Source: Streptomyces sp. NBC_00285 | GTDB lineage: Bacteria > Actinomycetota > Actinomycetes > Streptomycetales > Streptomycetaceae | Assembly: GCF_036174265.1 (NCBI RefSeq) | Contig: NZ_CP108055.1 | Coordinates: forward strand, 9,114,001-9,178,000 | DNA: 64,000 nucleotides | Direction: 5' to 3' | Part shown: positions 9,048-18,747 of the stretch, piece after piece | Position numbering within the stretch: the first letter of the stretch is position 1 | Layout: every line of letters starts with the position of its first letter | The notes under the pieces: model-generated | Told to the model about the DNA's origin: nothing | What the model saw: only the letters and a program-made list of their open reading frames with translations | The model's database searches: none | Made by a program: the position numbers and the translations under genes

Positions 9048-10990
9048 TGACCATGAGCGTGGGCTGGTACCTCCGGCGGCTGTCCCGGATGGGGCCGCAG
9101 GAGGTCGCGGGCCGGGTGGGCGACACGGTGCGCAGGCGGCGCTGGCGGTCAGCGCCGCCCGACTGCCCGAGCACGACCGGCGCCCGGTTCACCGCCGTAC
9201 TGCCCGCCGGGACGATCGCCGCCGTACCCGCCGACGCCGCGAAACGCCTCATCGCCGAGGCGGACCGGCTGATGGACGGGCACGCCGAGTTCTTCGGCGT
9301 GCTCCGCGACGACCTGGCCGACCCGGACTGGTGGCGCGACCCGAAGACCGGGCGCCGGGCCCCCTCGGGCTACGCCTTCGACGTGCCGTACCGCAGTGAG
9401 GATGCGGTCGGGGACATCAAACAGATCTGGGAGCCGTCCCGGCACCAGTACCTCACGCAGCTCGCGGCCGCCTACGCGATCACCGGGAACGAGCGGTACG
9501 CCGAGCGCGTGGCCGAGCACCTGCGGTCGTGGTGGTCGGCCAACCCGCCGCTGAGCGGTGTCCATTGGATCAGCGGCATCGAGCTGGGCATCCGGCTGCT
9601 GTCCTGGGTGTGGATCCGCCGACTGCTCGACGGCTGGCCGGGCGCGGCCGACCTGTTCGAGGGCAACCCGGTGGCGCGGAACCAGATCTGGCACCACCAG
9701 CGCTGGCTGGCCGCCTTCCCCAGCCGGGGCTCCTCGGCGAACAACCACGTCATCGCGGAGACCGCCGGTCAGTTCGCCGCGGCCTGTGCGTTCGACTGGT
9801 TCCCCTCCTCGACGCGCTGGCGGGCCGACGCGCTGCGCTCGCTGGATCGGCATCTGCGCGGCAACACCTACGGCTCCGGCCTCAACCGAGAGCTGGCCAC
9901 CGAGTACCACGGTCTTGTCCTGGAGCTCGGCCTGGCCGCGTTGGCCGAGGCGGATGCCGCCGCGGTGCCGGTCCCCGCATCCGTCCGTCTTGTGCTGCTG
10001 CGCATGACCGACGCGCTCGCGGCCATCGTGGACAACCGGCTGCGGCCGCCGCGTCAGGGGGACGCGGACGACGGGCACGGTCTGATCGTGGACGGCGCGG
10101 GCACCGACCGCTGGGGCTCACTGCTGGCCACCGGGGAGGCCGTGTTCGGCCGGCTGGACTGGTGGCCCGGGGTGACCGCCACCGATGTGCGCACCCCGCT
10201 GCTGGCCGCGCTCATCAAGCCGTACGCGAAGAACGGAACCGGACCGGCCGTGTCCCGCCCGGACAGCAGGCCGGCCCACTTCGCCGACGCCGGCATGACC
10301 ATCCTGCGCGGCCCGGAGGAGATCTGGTGCCGCTGCGACGGTGGTCCGCACGGGTTCCTGTCCATCGCCGCGCACGCCCACGCGGACGCGCTGTCCGTGG
10401 AGGTCCGGCACGACGGGGTCGACGTGCTCGCCGACCCGGGGACGTACTGCTACCACGGGCAGCCCGAATGGCGGCAGTACTTCCGGTCGACCCTCGGCCA
10501 CAACACCCTGCAGCTTGACGGCGGTGACCAGTCCGTCTCCGGCGGCCCCTTCCTGTGGACCCGGCATGCGCAAAGCCGGGTCCTGACGGCGGAAACGGCC
10601 CGCTGGAGTGCCGAACATGACGGCTACCAGGGCACTGTGCACCAACGAAAGGTGGAACTGACCGCGGAGATCCAGGAGTTGAGGATCGTGGACGAGGTGC
10701 GCGGCCCGCGCCGGGAGGCACGCCTGGCGTTCCACCTCGGCCCGGCCATCACCGCCGACCTGGTCGGGAACCGGGCACAGCTCACCTGGACCCGCGACGG
10801 CGAGGACCGCTCCGCCGTACTCGACCTGCCCGCGCAACTGTCCTGGCAGGCGTACCGCGGCGAGACCGAGCCGCCGCTGGGCTGGTACTCCGCCGGATTC
10901 GGGTGCAAGGAACCGGCCACCACTCTGATCGGCACCGGCTCCACCGACGGCGCGGAGGGTTTCACCACCGTGCTCAGGTTCCGCGGCTAG
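9047..10990 (+). CDS. Heparinase II/III-like protein (polysaccharide lyase fold)
   Basis: A 647-residue protein with an alpha/alpha-toroid N-terminal half and a beta-sandwich C-terminal half. The conserved stretch SSANNHVIAETAGQF (about 230-245) supplies the Asn/His pair of the active site. AHAHADALSVEV (about 441-452) and DPGTYCYHG followed by GHNTL are signatures of the heparinase II/III C-terminal domain. The family cleaves uronate-containing polymers by beta-elimination, so it may trim or edit the cluster's own polymer. No signal peptide is visible, which is odd for a lyase acting on exported material but usual for cluster-encoded members. It is coupled to the preceding gene (TGATG). Confidence 0.85.
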   Translation: MTMSVGWYLRRLSRMGPQEVAGRVGDTVRRRRWRSAPPDCPSTTGARFTAVLPAGTIAAVPADAAKRLIAEADRLMDGHAEFFGVLRDDLADPDWWRDPKTGRRAPSGYAFDVPYRSEDAVGDIKQIWEPSRHQYLTQLAAAYAITGNERYAERVAEHLRSWWSANPPLSGVHWISGIELGIRLLSWVWIRRLLDGWPGAADLFEGNPVARNQIWHHQRWLAAFPSRGSSANNHVIAETAGQFAAACAFDWFPSSTRWRADALRSLDRHLRGNTYGSGLNRELATEYHGLVLELGLAALAEADAAAVPVPASVRLVLLRMTDALAAIVDNRLRPPRQGDADDGHGLIVDGAGTDRWGSLLATGEAVFGRLDWWPGVTATDVRTPLLAALIKPYAKNGTGPAVSRPDSRPAHFADAGMTILRGPEEIWCRCDGGPHGFLSIAAHAHADALSVEVRHDGVDVLADPGTYCYHGQPEWRQYFRSTLGHNTLQLDGGDQSVSGGPFLWTRHAQSRVLTAETARWSAEHDGYQGTVHQRKVELTAEIQELRIVDEVRGPRREARLAFHLGPAITADLVGNRAQLTWTRDGEDRSAVLDLPAQLSWQAYRGETEPPLGWYSAGFGCKEPATTLIGTGSTDGAEGFTTVLRFRG

Positions 10991-10998
10991 GGGGGCGG

Positions 10999-12549
10999 AT
11001 GGGGATCAAGAGGCGGCCCTGGGCGTTGGCGGTGGCACCGCTGGCGCTGGCCCTGCTGGCGGCGGCCGGCTGTGACAGTGCACCCGACGCCCGCACGAGC
11101 GCGGACCCGACCGTCGTGCCGACCACGTCCGGGGCGCGCTCCACGTCCCTGGCCCGGGTGTGCGCGAACCCCGCGGCCGGGCCGGTCAAGGCACCGGCGG
11201 GTGCGGTGACGGTCGACCCCGCGAAGGTCGGCGACCTGGCGGCCAAGACCCGGAGCAACCCCTCGAACACCACGTTCTGGCTCCGACCGGGCAAGCACAG
11301 GCTCGACCCGGACCGCTACGCACAGGTCGTCCCCAAGAAGGGGGACCGCTACCTCGGTGCGCCGGGCGCGGTGCTCGACGGCGGGAAGAAGAACCAGTAC
11401 GCGTTCAGCGGCAGCGCCCGCGACGTCACCATCCGCTACCTGACCGTGCAGCGCTTCGCGGCGCCGTCGGACGAGGGCGTGGTCAACCACGACTCGGCCG
11501 ACGGGTGGGTGATCGAGGACTCGACGATCCAGGACAACGACGGTGCCGGGCTGATGGCCGGTGCCCGCCAGCAGGTCCGCGCCAACTGCCTGCGGAACAA
11601 CGGCCAGTACGGCATGAACGCGTACAAGGGCAACGGCCGTATCACCGGCCTGGTGGTCGAGGGCAACGAGATCGTGGGCAACAACACCGGCGACTGGGAG
11701 CGGCGCAAGCCGGGCTGCGGGTGCACCGGAGGCATCAAGTTCTGGGCCGTCAACGGCGCCGATGTACGCGGGAACTGGGTGCACGACAATCGGGGAACCG
11801 GGTTGTGGGCGGACACCAACAACAACGACTTCCTCATCGAGAACAACGTGATCGAGGCCAACGACGGTGCCGCACTCATCTACGAGATCAGCTACAACGC
11901 GATCATCCGGAACAACACGATCCGGCGGAACAACTGGGTCGAGGGCAGCAAGGCGGCCGACAACGGCGACAGCTTCCCCTTCGCGACCGTCTACCTGTCC
12001 GAGTCGGGCGGGGAAGCACGGGTCAAGGCGCGCACCGACAAGATCGAGATCTACCGGAACCTGCTGGAGAACAACTGGTCCGGGATCACCCTGTGGGAGA
12101 ACGCGGACCGGTTCTGCAACAGCCCGGCCAACACCTCGTCCGGTGACTGCACGTTGCTGGTGAAGAAGACCGACAGCTGCGCGAAGCCGGCGATCGCCAA
12201 GGCGCCGCTCTACTCCGACTGCCGGTGGAAGACCCAGCGGGTGGACATCCACGACAACCGCTTCGTGCTGGACATGTCCGTCGTCAAGTGCACGACGAAG
12301 TGCGACCGGATGGCGGTGCTGTCCAACTACGGCACCTATCCGGACTGGTCGCCGTACAAGGGCGAGAGCGTGGCCGACGCGATCACCACCGAGCAGCACA
12401 ACCGCTGGCACGACAACGTCTACGTCGGACCATGGAAGTTCGTCGCCCACGACCCGGCCCGCGTGCTCGACTTCACGCAATGGCAGGGCACGCCGTACCA
12501 GCAGGACACGGGCAGCACCCTCGCCCCCGACCCGAAGGCCGGTGGCTGA
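10999..12549 (+). CDS. Secreted lipoprotein with right-handed parallel beta-helix
   Basis: A 516-residue lipoprotein. The signal peptide ends in the lipobox LAAAGC with the lipidated Cys at 25. The mature protein is built from repeated beta-helix coils rich in Asn ladders (for example IENNVIEANDGAALIYEI and IRNNTIRRNNW, about 275-320), the architecture of pectate-lyase-like and polysaccharide-editing proteins. By context it sits on the outer face of the membrane and binds, epimerises or cleaves the polymer during export. ATG at 10999 follows GGGGGG 8 bases after the heparinase-like stop. Several Cys residues in the last third suggest disulfides. Confidence 0.8.
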   Translation: MGIKRRPWALAVAPLALALLAAAGCDSAPDARTSADPTVVPTTSGARSTSLARVCANPAAGPVKAPAGAVTVDPAKVGDLAAKTRSNPSNTTFWLRPGKHRLDPDRYAQVVPKKGDRYLGAPGAVLDGGKKNQYAFSGSARDVTIRYLTVQRFAAPSDEGVVNHDSADGWVIEDSTIQDNDGAGLMAGARQQVRANCLRNNGQYGMNAYKGNGRITGLVVEGNEIVGNNTGDWERRKPGCGCTGGIKFWAVNGADVRGNWVHDNRGTGLWADTNNNDFLIENNVIEANDGAALIYEISYNAIIRNNTIRRNNWVEGSKAADNGDSFPFATVYLSESGGEARVKARTDKIEIYRNLLENNWSGITLWENADRFCNSPANTSSGDCTLLVKKTDSCAKPAIAKAPLYSDCRWKTQRVDIHDNRFVLDMSVVKCTTKCDRMAVLSNYGTYPDWSPYKGESVADAITTEQHNRWHDNVYVGPWKFVAHDPARVLDFTQWQGTPYQQDTGSTLAPDPKAGG

Positions 12550-13783
12550 GATGGAGACAGAGCGCACGCCGAAGATCGTCGGGGTGGTCTGGGGGCTGCT
12601 GGTCCTCAACACGCTCGGCTCCGCCGGGGCGAAGACCATCATCCCGCTGCCCCGCTCCCTCATCCAGATGGTCACCATGGGCGCACTGGTCGCCGCGTTC
12701 GCGCTGGCGCTCGCGGTCAATGCCCGTCTGCGGATCCGACCCGGCGCGTACATGTTCCTGCTCACCCTGCTGCTGGTGGCGAGCGTGATCTCCAGCGCTC
12801 ACCTGGAGTCCGGGTTCGGCGCGCTGTTCCGCTGCTTCCGGCTGACCCTCTTCGTCAGCACGCTGTGGCTGCTCAGCCGCTGGTGGGACGGCAGCCTGAC
12901 GTTCGTACGGCACCACATCCGGATGTACTTCGCGGTGCTCGGGTCGGTGGCCCTCGGCCTTGCCATCTCACCGGGCGCGGCCCTGCCCGACGTCTACGGC
13001 GGGCGGTTGGTCGGCGCGCTGTGGCCGCTCACCCCGCCGCAGATCGGCCAGTACGCCGCGGTGATCATCGGGCTCACCGTGCTGCTCCTCCTGGGGCGCC
13101 GGATCGACAGGACCAGCGCGGTGGTGGTCATCGTGCCCTCCCTCGTCCTGCTCGCGCTGACCCATACCCGGACGGCCACGCTCGGCCTGCTCCTGGGGCT
13201 GGTGCTGGCGATCGGCTCGCTCCTGCTGACCAGCGCCGCGGCCCGCCGCTTCTTCACCTGGGCGGTGGTGTGCGCCACGGTGGCCGCGGTGGGGTTCGCC
13301 GGCGCGCTGCAGGCGTGGTTCCTGCGCGGACAGAGCAAGGACAACTTCTCCAGCCTCACCGGTCGCGCCAAGGTCTGGGACGCCCTGCTGTCCGCACCCC
13401 GGTCGACCGGGGAGAAGTGGCTCGGCGTGGGTCTGGGCGACAAGTCGTTCGGCGGCCTGCCGATCGACAACAGCTGGCTGGCCGTCTACAACGAGCAGGG
13501 TCTGATCGGCGTCACCCTCGTGGCGGCGTTCCTCATCGTGCTGGGCGGCGTGGCGTTGCTGCGGCCACCGTCGCTGCAGCGGGCCTGCGCGATCTTCCTG
13601 ATCAGCTATTGCGCGATCGCGTCGTACACCGAGGCCGGCCTCGGTGATGCCTCGCCGTATCTGCTGCATCTGGCCCTGGCCGTCTCGCTGTTGGCGGCAC
13701 CTGCCGAGGCCGGCCCCCTCGCGACGCCCGTCGTCCCTCGACAACGCATCCCGCGCTGGGCCCAGAAATCGGAAGTGAGGTGA
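12542..13783 (+). CDS. O-antigen polymerase/ligase-like membrane protein (Wzy/WaaL type)
   Basis: A 413-residue polytopic protein with about ten hydrophobic helices and a longer extracytoplasmic loop around residues 255-310, which contains GVGLGDKSFGGLPIDNSWL. This is the WaaL/Wzy-C layout, in which the large loop precedes the last helices and carries the H/N-x-N-Y-like region. It probably polymerises flipped lipid-linked repeat units at the outer face of the membrane, working with the Wzx-like protein at 20015 and the two co-polymerases. Start GTG 12542 overlaps the previous gene by 8 bp; ATG 12551 is a possible alternative and would leave the genes abutting. Confidence 0.75.
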   Translation: MAEMETERTPKIVGVVWGLLVLNTLGSAGAKTIIPLPRSLIQMVTMGALVAAFALALAVNARLRIRPGAYMFLLTLLLVASVISSAHLESGFGALFRCFRLTLFVSTLWLLSRWWDGSLTFVRHHIRMYFAVLGSVALGLAISPGAALPDVYGGRLVGALWPLTPPQIGQYAAVIIGLTVLLLLGRRIDRTSAVVVIVPSLVLLALTHTRTATLGLLLGLVLAIGSLLLTSAAARRFFTWAVVCATVAAVGFAGALQAWFLRGQSKDNFSSLTGRAKVWDALLSAPRSTGEKWLGVGLGDKSFGGLPIDNSWLAVYNEQGLIGVTLVAAFLIVLGGVALLRPPSLQRACAIFLISYCAIASYTEAGLGDASPYLLHLALAVSLLAAPAEAGPLATPVVPRQRIPRWAQKSEVR

Positions 13784-15027
13784 GCATGCACATCCTCGTG
13801 GTGCACAACCGCTACGCCTCGGCGCAGCCGAGCGGCGAGAACAAGGTCGTCGACCAGGAGGCCGAGCTGCTGCGCGAGGGCGGCCACCGGGTCGAGATGT
13901 TCGAGCGGCGCAGCGACGACATCGGCGCCATGTCCCTCCTCGCCAAGGTCGCGGTGCCCCTGCGGGTGCCGTGGAACCCGGCGGTCCGCACCGAACTCGC
14001 CACCCGGCTCCGCACCGAGCGGCCGGACATCGTCCACGTCCACAACGTCTTCCCGCTCCTGTCGCCCGCGGTGCTCGCCGCCTGCGCCGACGCCGGCGTG
14101 CCCGCCGTGGCGACGCTGCACAACTACACCCAGGTCTGCCCGCCCGGCACCCTGCAGCGGGACGGCCGGCCGTGCACCGAGTGCGTCGGTTCGACACCGC
14201 TGCCCGCCGTCCGGCACGGCTGCTACCGGGGCTCCCGCCTCGCGACCGTGCCGCTCGCGGTCAGCCTGTCCGCCAACCGGCGGCGGTGGTGGTCCGGCGT
14301 GGAGCGCTTCTTCTGCATCTCCGCGGCGCAGCGTGACGTCCTGGTGCATGCCGGGATGCCGGCCGAGCGCCTGGCGGTGAAGCACAACTTCGTGCCGGAC
14401 CCGGACGCGCGCCGAACGGACGCCGGCGAGCATCTGCTCTATCTCGGCCGGCTCGCGGAGGCCAAGGGCGTACGGCTGCTCATGGCCGCGTGGGACGAGA
14501 TCGCAGCGAGCGGCGGTGTGGGAGTACCGCTCGTGATCGCCGGCACGGGACCACTGGAGGCCGAGGTCACCGCCTGGGCGGCGGGCCGGGACGACGTGCA
14601 GTACGTCGGCCTGTACGACACGGCGGAGTGCCAGAAGGCCATCGCGCGCTCGGTCGCCGTGGTGGCTCCCTCGACGTGGCTGGAGGCGTTCGGCCTGGTG
14701 GTCGTGGAGGCGATGGCGGCCGGAGTGCCGGTCGTCGCCGCCGGCCACGGCGCCTTCGTCGAACTCGTCGAGGACGGGATGACCGGGCTGCTCCACCGCC
14801 CGGGCGAGTCCGCCTCGCTCGCGTCATGCATACGCCGGATCGCGGCCGAACCGGCCCGTAACCGGGAGATGGGCGAGGCGGCCCGGCGCCGTTACGAACA
14901 GAGTTTCAGCCCGACGGTCGGCCTTGACCGTCTGGTTGATGAGTACCGCACCGCGATCGCGGGTCGGTCAGCACTGCCTCGCGGCGGGGACACCCGCGCG
15001 AGCTGGGGGGATGGGAACAGCAGATGA
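13780..15027 (+). CDS. Glycosyltransferase family 4
   Basis: A GT-B glycosyltransferase of 413-415 residues. The N-terminal domain starts MHILVVHNRYASAQPSGENK and has DIVHVHNVFPLLSP (about 82-95). The C-terminal domain carries LEAFGLVVVEAMAAGVPVVA (about 304-323), the E-x7-E motif that holds the donor nucleotide. A Cys-rich loop (CPPGTLQRDGRPCTECVG) resembles GT4 enzymes of other bacterial capsule clusters. GTG 13780 gives a GTGA overlap with the preceding stop; ATG 13786 has better spacing from the GAGGTG site and may be the true start. Donor and acceptor are unknown. Confidence 0.88.
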   Translation: MSMHILVVHNRYASAQPSGENKVVDQEAELLREGGHRVEMFERRSDDIGAMSLLAKVAVPLRVPWNPAVRTELATRLRTERPDIVHVHNVFPLLSPAVLAACADAGVPAVATLHNYTQVCPPGTLQRDGRPCTECVGSTPLPAVRHGCYRGSRLATVPLAVSLSANRRRWWSGVERFFCISAAQRDVLVHAGMPAERLAVKHNFVPDPDARRTDAGEHLLYLGRLAEAKGVRLLMAAWDEIAASGGVGVPLVIAGTGPLEAEVTAWAAGRDDVQYVGLYDTAECQKAIARSVAVVAPSTWLEAFGLVVVEAMAAGVPVVAAGHGAFVELVEDGMTGLLHRPGESASLASCIRRIAAEPARNREMGEAARRRYEQSFSPTVGLDRLVDEYRTAIAGRSALPRGGDTRASWGDGNSR

Positions 15028-16283
15028 CACGATGCCGACTGTGCGGCTCGGAAGCGATGGCGAGCGTGGTCGACCTCGGGGCGACGCCACCATGCGAGAG
15101 CTTCCTCGCCGCGGACCAACTCGACCGGCCGGAGCCCGCGTACCCGCTGCACCTGCAGGTCTGCACCGACTGCTGGCTCGCGCAGATACCGCCGCTGATC
15201 AAGCCGGAGGAGACCTTCACGGAGTACGCGTACTTCTCTTCGTACTCGACCTCGTGGGTGGAGCACGCGCGGACGTTCGTCGCGGACGCCGTGCAGCGGG
15301 TCGGACTCGGCGCCGAAGGCTCCGACGCCTTCGTGGTCGAGGTCGCCAGCAACGACGGGTACCTGCTGAGGCACGTGGTGGACCGCGGGATCCGTTGCCT
15401 CGGCATCGAGCCGTCGGTGAACGTCGGCGCGACGGCACGGGACAAGGGCGTGCCCACGCTCACGGAGTTCCTGAGCCCACAGACCGGCGCGGCCGTCCGC
15501 GCGGAGCACGGCCCGGCGGACCTGGTCGTGGCCAACAACGTGTACGCGCACATCCCCGACGTGATCGGCTTCACCCAGGGGCTGCGCGCCCTGGTCGCCG
15601 ACGACGGCTGGGTCTCCATCGAGGTGCAGCACCTGCTGACCCTGATCGAGGAGAACCAGTACGACACGATCTACCACGAGCACTTCCAGTACTACACGGT
15701 CGCGTCCGCGATCCGAGCCCTGGCGAGCGGCGGACTCACGCTCGTGGACGTGGAGTTGCTGCCCACGCACGGCGGCTCCATCCGGCTGTGGGCCCGCCCG
15801 GCCGAGGTGGCCGGCGAGCCGACGCAGCGGGTGGCCGACGTGCTGGCCCGTGAGAAGGCCGCCGGGCTTCAGGAACTGTCCGGCTACACCGAGTTCTCCG
15901 CCCGGGTGGCCAAGGTGCGCCGCGACCTCCTCAAGTTCCTCATCGAGGCGGCCGAGCGCGGCGAGACGGTCGTCGGCTACGGCGCCCCGGGCAAGGGGAA
16001 CACCCTGCTCAACCACTGCGGTATCCGGCCCGACCTGCTCGCGTACACGGTCGACCGCAACCCCTACAAGCACGGCCGGTTCACCCCGGGCACCCGCATC
16101 CCGATCCTGCCGCCCGAGCAGATAGCCGCCGACAAGCCGGACTACGTGCTCGTCCTCCCGTGGAACCTGCGGGCCGAGCTGGTCGAGCAGCTGTCCTACG
16201 TGCACGACTGGGGCGGCCGACTGGTCTTTCCCATCCCGGAACTGAGTGTTGTCGAGGTCGCGTCCCGAAAGGTCACAGCATGA
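15024..16283 (+). CDS. Sugar C-methyltransferase-like SAM-dependent enzyme (TylCIII family)
   Basis: A 419-residue protein with three parts typical of NDP-hexose C-methyltransferases. There is an N-terminal zinc site (CRLCG at residues 4-8 and a second CTDC near 50), a class-I SAM fold with VVEVASNDGYLLRHV (about 105-119), and a C-terminal domain with GAPGKGNTLLNHCGI (about 322-336). The family methylates a sugar ring carbon next to a keto group. The following genes (cytidylyltransferase, deacetylase, SDR) suggest a CDP-activated branched sugar. It overlaps both neighbours by 4 bp (ATGA). Confidence 0.87.
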   Translation: MTRCRLCGSEAMASVVDLGATPPCESFLAADQLDRPEPAYPLHLQVCTDCWLAQIPPLIKPEETFTEYAYFSSYSTSWVEHARTFVADAVQRVGLGAEGSDAFVVEVASNDGYLLRHVVDRGIRCLGIEPSVNVGATARDKGVPTLTEFLSPQTGAAVRAEHGPADLVVANNVYAHIPDVIGFTQGLRALVADDGWVSIEVQHLLTLIEENQYDTIYHEHFQYYTVASAIRALASGGLTLVDVELLPTHGGSIRLWARPAEVAGEPTQRVADVLAREKAAGLQELSGYTEFSARVAKVRRDLLKFLIEAAERGETVVGYGAPGKGNTLLNHCGIRPDLLAYTVDRNPYKHGRFTPGTRIPILPPEQIAADKPDYVLVLPWNLRAELVEQLSYVHDWGGRLVFPIPELSVVEVASRKVTA

Positions 16284-17074
16284 AGGTCGTTCTGTTCTGC
16301 GGCGGTTACGGGATGCGGATGCGCAACGGAACCTCCGACGACGTCCCCAAGCCGATGGCGATGGTCGGCCCGAGACCCCTGATCTGGCACGTCATGCGCT
16401 ACTACGCGCACTTCGGGCACACGGAGTTCATCCTGTGCCTCGGGTACGGCGCCCACCACATCAAGGACTTCTTCCTCAACTACGAGGAGACGACGTCCAA
16501 CGACTTCGTGCTGCGCAAGGGGCAGACCGAGCTGCTGTCCACCGACATAGCCGACTGGACCATCACGTTCGCGCAGACCGGCATCGAGTCGCCGATCGGG
16601 GAGCGGCTGCGCCGTGTGCGGCACCACCTGGACGGCGACGAGATGTTCCTCGCCAACTATGCCGACGTCCTCACCGACGCCCCGCTGCCCGAGATGATCG
16701 AGAAGTTCTCCCAGCGCGACGCCGGCGCCTCGATGATGGTCGTGCCGCCCCAGTCCTCCTTCCACTGCGTGGAGTTGGGCGAGGACAACCTGGTCGGCGG
16801 CATCACCGCGGTGAGCGACATGCCGTTGTGGGAGAACGGCGGCTACTTCGTGCTCCGCCAGGAGGTCTTCGACCACATACCGGAGAACGGGGACCTGGTC
16901 GCCGACGGATGCGGCCAACTCGCCAAGCGCGGGCGGCTGGTCGCGCACCAGCACCGCGGCTTCTGGAAGCCGACCGACACCGTGAAGGAGCGCGCCGCGC
17001 TCGACACCGCCTACACCCTGGGCGACCGCCCGTGGGCCGTGTGGGAACGGGACGACGCCGGGGTCGGCGCGTGA
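16280..17074 (+). CDS. Glucose-1-phosphate cytidylyltransferase-like nucleotidyltransferase
   Basis: A 264-residue nucleotidyltransferase with the RfbF-like pattern. The N-terminal signature is FCGGYGMRMRNGT, followed by DVPKPMAMVGPRPLIWHVM and LCLGYGAHHIKDFF. It would join a hexose-1-phosphate to CTP to give a CDP-sugar, the entry to 3,6-dideoxy and branched hexoses. Unlike canonical RfbF, the usual GGxGTR is replaced by GGYGMRMR, a change seen in distant members, so another sugar phosphate is possible. No CDP-glucose 4,6-dehydratase is visible in the window. ATG overlaps the methyltransferase stop. Confidence 0.85.
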   Translation: MKVVLFCGGYGMRMRNGTSDDVPKPMAMVGPRPLIWHVMRYYAHFGHTEFILCLGYGAHHIKDFFLNYEETTSNDFVLRKGQTELLSTDIADWTITFAQTGIESPIGERLRRVRHHLDGDEMFLANYADVLTDAPLPEMIEKFSQRDAGASMMVVPPQSSFHCVELGEDNLVGGITAVSDMPLWENGGYFVLRQEVFDHIPENGDLVADGCGQLAKRGRLVAHQHRGFWKPTDTVKERAALDTAYTLGDRPWAVWERDDAGVGA

Positions 17075-17718
17075 TCGGCCTCGGGGCCGGCCGCCCGGAC
17101 CGGATCGTCGCGGTGGGCGCGCACTGCGACGACATAGCCATCGGCGCCGGCGGCACGCTGCTGACGCTGTGCCACACGCGGCCGGGTATCCGCGTCGACG
17201 CGCTGGTGCTCTCCGGTGGCGGCACCGAACGCGAGCAGGAGGAGCAGGCCGCGCTGGCCGCCTTCTGCCCGGATGCCGACCTGCGACTGACCGTGCTCAA
17301 ACTGCCGGACGGCCGCATGCCGGTGCACTGGGAGGAGGCCAAGGCCGCCGTCGAGGAACTGCGTGCCCGGACCGACCCGGATCTGATCCTGGCCCCGCGC
17401 ACCGACGACGCCCACCAGGACCACCGCGGCCTGGCACAGCTGATACCCACCGCCTTCCGCGACCACCTCGTCCTCGGTTACGAGATCGTCAAGTGGGACG
17501 GCGACCTCGGCCGGATGACGGCGTACCAGCCGTTGTCGGCACAGATCGCCGAGGAGAAGGTGCGGCTGCTGCAGGAGCACTACGCCTCGCAGCGGCACCG
17601 GCCCTGGTACGACCGGGAGGCCTTCCTCGGCCTCGCCCGGATCCGTGGCATCGAATGCCATGAGCGGTACGCGGAAGCGTTCGCCGCCACCAAAATCACG
17701 CTCAACCTGGGAGGTTGA
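17071..17718 (+). CDS. PIG-L family N-acetyl-sugar deacetylase
   Basis: A 215-residue LmbE/PIG-L zinc hydrolase. AVGAHCDDIAIGAGGTL (about 12-28) is the metal-binding motif (usually PHPDD), and DDAHQDHR (about 112-119) supplies the second histidine set. The family removes acetyl from N-acetylglucosamine-type sugars, as in GPI, mycothiol and antibiotic pathways. Inside this operon it probably acts on an amino sugar of the repeat unit or its nucleotide precursor. The GTG start overlaps the preceding stop (GTGA), and three bases separate it from the SDR gene. Confidence 0.86.
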   Translation: MIGLGAGRPDRIVAVGAHCDDIAIGAGGTLLTLCHTRPGIRVDALVLSGGGTEREQEEQAALAAFCPDADLRLTVLKLPDGRMPVHWEEAKAAVEELRARTDPDLILAPRTDDAHQDHRGLAQLIPTAFRDHLVLGYEIVKWDGDLGRMTAYQPLSAQIAEEKVRLLQEHYASQRHRPWYDREAFLGLARIRGIECHERYAEAFAATKITLNLGG

Positions 17719-17721
17719 ACC

Positions 17722-18747
17722 ATGCGCGTACTGCTTACCGGACACCAGGGATATCTGGGGACCGTCATGGCTCCGGTCCTCGCAGCCGCAGGACACGAGG
17801 TCGTCGGCCTCGATGCCGGCCTGTTCGCCGACTCCGTCCTCGGCGAGACACCCGCGGACCCGCAGGGGTACCGGGTGGACCTGCGCGACATCACGGCCGA
17901 GCACGTGTCCGGGGTGGACGCCGTGATCCATCTGGCCGCGCTCTCCAACGACCCCCTGGGATCGCTGGCCCCGGAACTCACCTACGACATCAACCACCAC
18001 GCGTCCGTACGCCTCGCCCAGCTCGCCCGCGACGCAGGAGTGCGGCGCTTCCTCTACGCGTCGACGTGCTCGGTATACGGCGCCGCCGGCGGCGACGACC
18101 TGGTCGCCGAGGACGCCCCGCTGCGCCCGGTGACCCCGTACGCCGAGTCCAAGGTGCGGGTGGAGGACGACCTGCACGCGCTGGCCGACGACGATTTCAC
18201 CCCGGTGTACATGCGCAACGCCACCGCCTTCGGCTACTCACCCCGGCTGCGCGCCGACATCGTGCTGAACAACCTGGTGGGCCACGCGCTGCTCTCCGGC
18301 GAGGTGCTGGTGCTCTCCGACGGCACCCCCTGGCGCCCGCTGGTGCACGCCGCCGACATCGCACGGGCCTTCACGGCCGCGCTGACCGCGCCGCGCAAGG
18401 CGGTCCACGACCGGGCGTTCAACATCGGCAGCGAGACCAACAACGTCACGGTCGCCGAGATCGCCGATCAGGTCGCCGAGGCGGTACCTGGAGCGAAGGT
18501 GCGGATCACCGGGGAGAACGGGGCCGACCCGCGCTCGTACCGGGTGGACTTCTCCCGGTTCCGCGCCGCGATCCCCGGCTTCGACATCGAGTGGTCGGTC
18601 AAGCGCGGCGCGCTCGAACTCGCGGACGCCTACCGGAAGTTCGACCTGACCAAGGAGGACTTCGAGCAGCGCTTCACCCGGCTCGCCGTGCTGCGCGCGG
18701 CGACCGAGGCCGGCAACGTCGACGACACCCTGCGGTGGCGCCGATGA
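17722..18747 (+). CDS. NAD-dependent sugar-nucleotide epimerase/dehydratase (extended SDR)
   Basis: A 341-residue extended short-chain dehydrogenase. GHQGYLG (residues 7-13) binds NAD; YASTCSVYG (about 112-120) and YAESK (about 140-144) contain the catalytic Ser/Thr-Tyr-Lys set. PLVHAADIARAF is the conserved C-terminal substrate-domain motif. It most likely epimerises, dehydrates or reduces the nucleotide sugar made by the adjacent cytidylyltransferase. Many such SDRs sit beside the TylCIII-like methyltransferase in branched-sugar clusters. The precise step cannot be assigned. Confidence 0.88.
   Translation: MRVLLTGHQGYLGTVMAPVLAAAGHEVVGLDAGLFADSVLGETPADPQGYRVDLRDITAEHVSGVDAVIHLAALSNDPLGSLAPELTYDINHHASVRLAQLARDAGVRRFLYASTCSVYGAAGGDDLVAEDAPLRPVTPYAESKVRVEDDLHALADDDFTPVYMRNATAFGYSPRLRADIVLNNLVGHALLSGEVLVLSDGTPWRPLVHAADIARAFTAALTAPRKAVHDRAFNIGSETNNVTVAEIADQVAEAVPGAKVRITGENGADPRSYRVDFSRFRAAIPGFDIEWSVKRGALELADAYRKFDLTKEDFEQRFTRLAVLRAATEAGNVDDTLRWRR

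Noticed and set aside
17715..18743. Upstream extension of the DUF4910 gene
   Set aside because: This part is an alternative frame of the SDR gene; the conserved DUF4910 N-terminus starts at ATG 18744.
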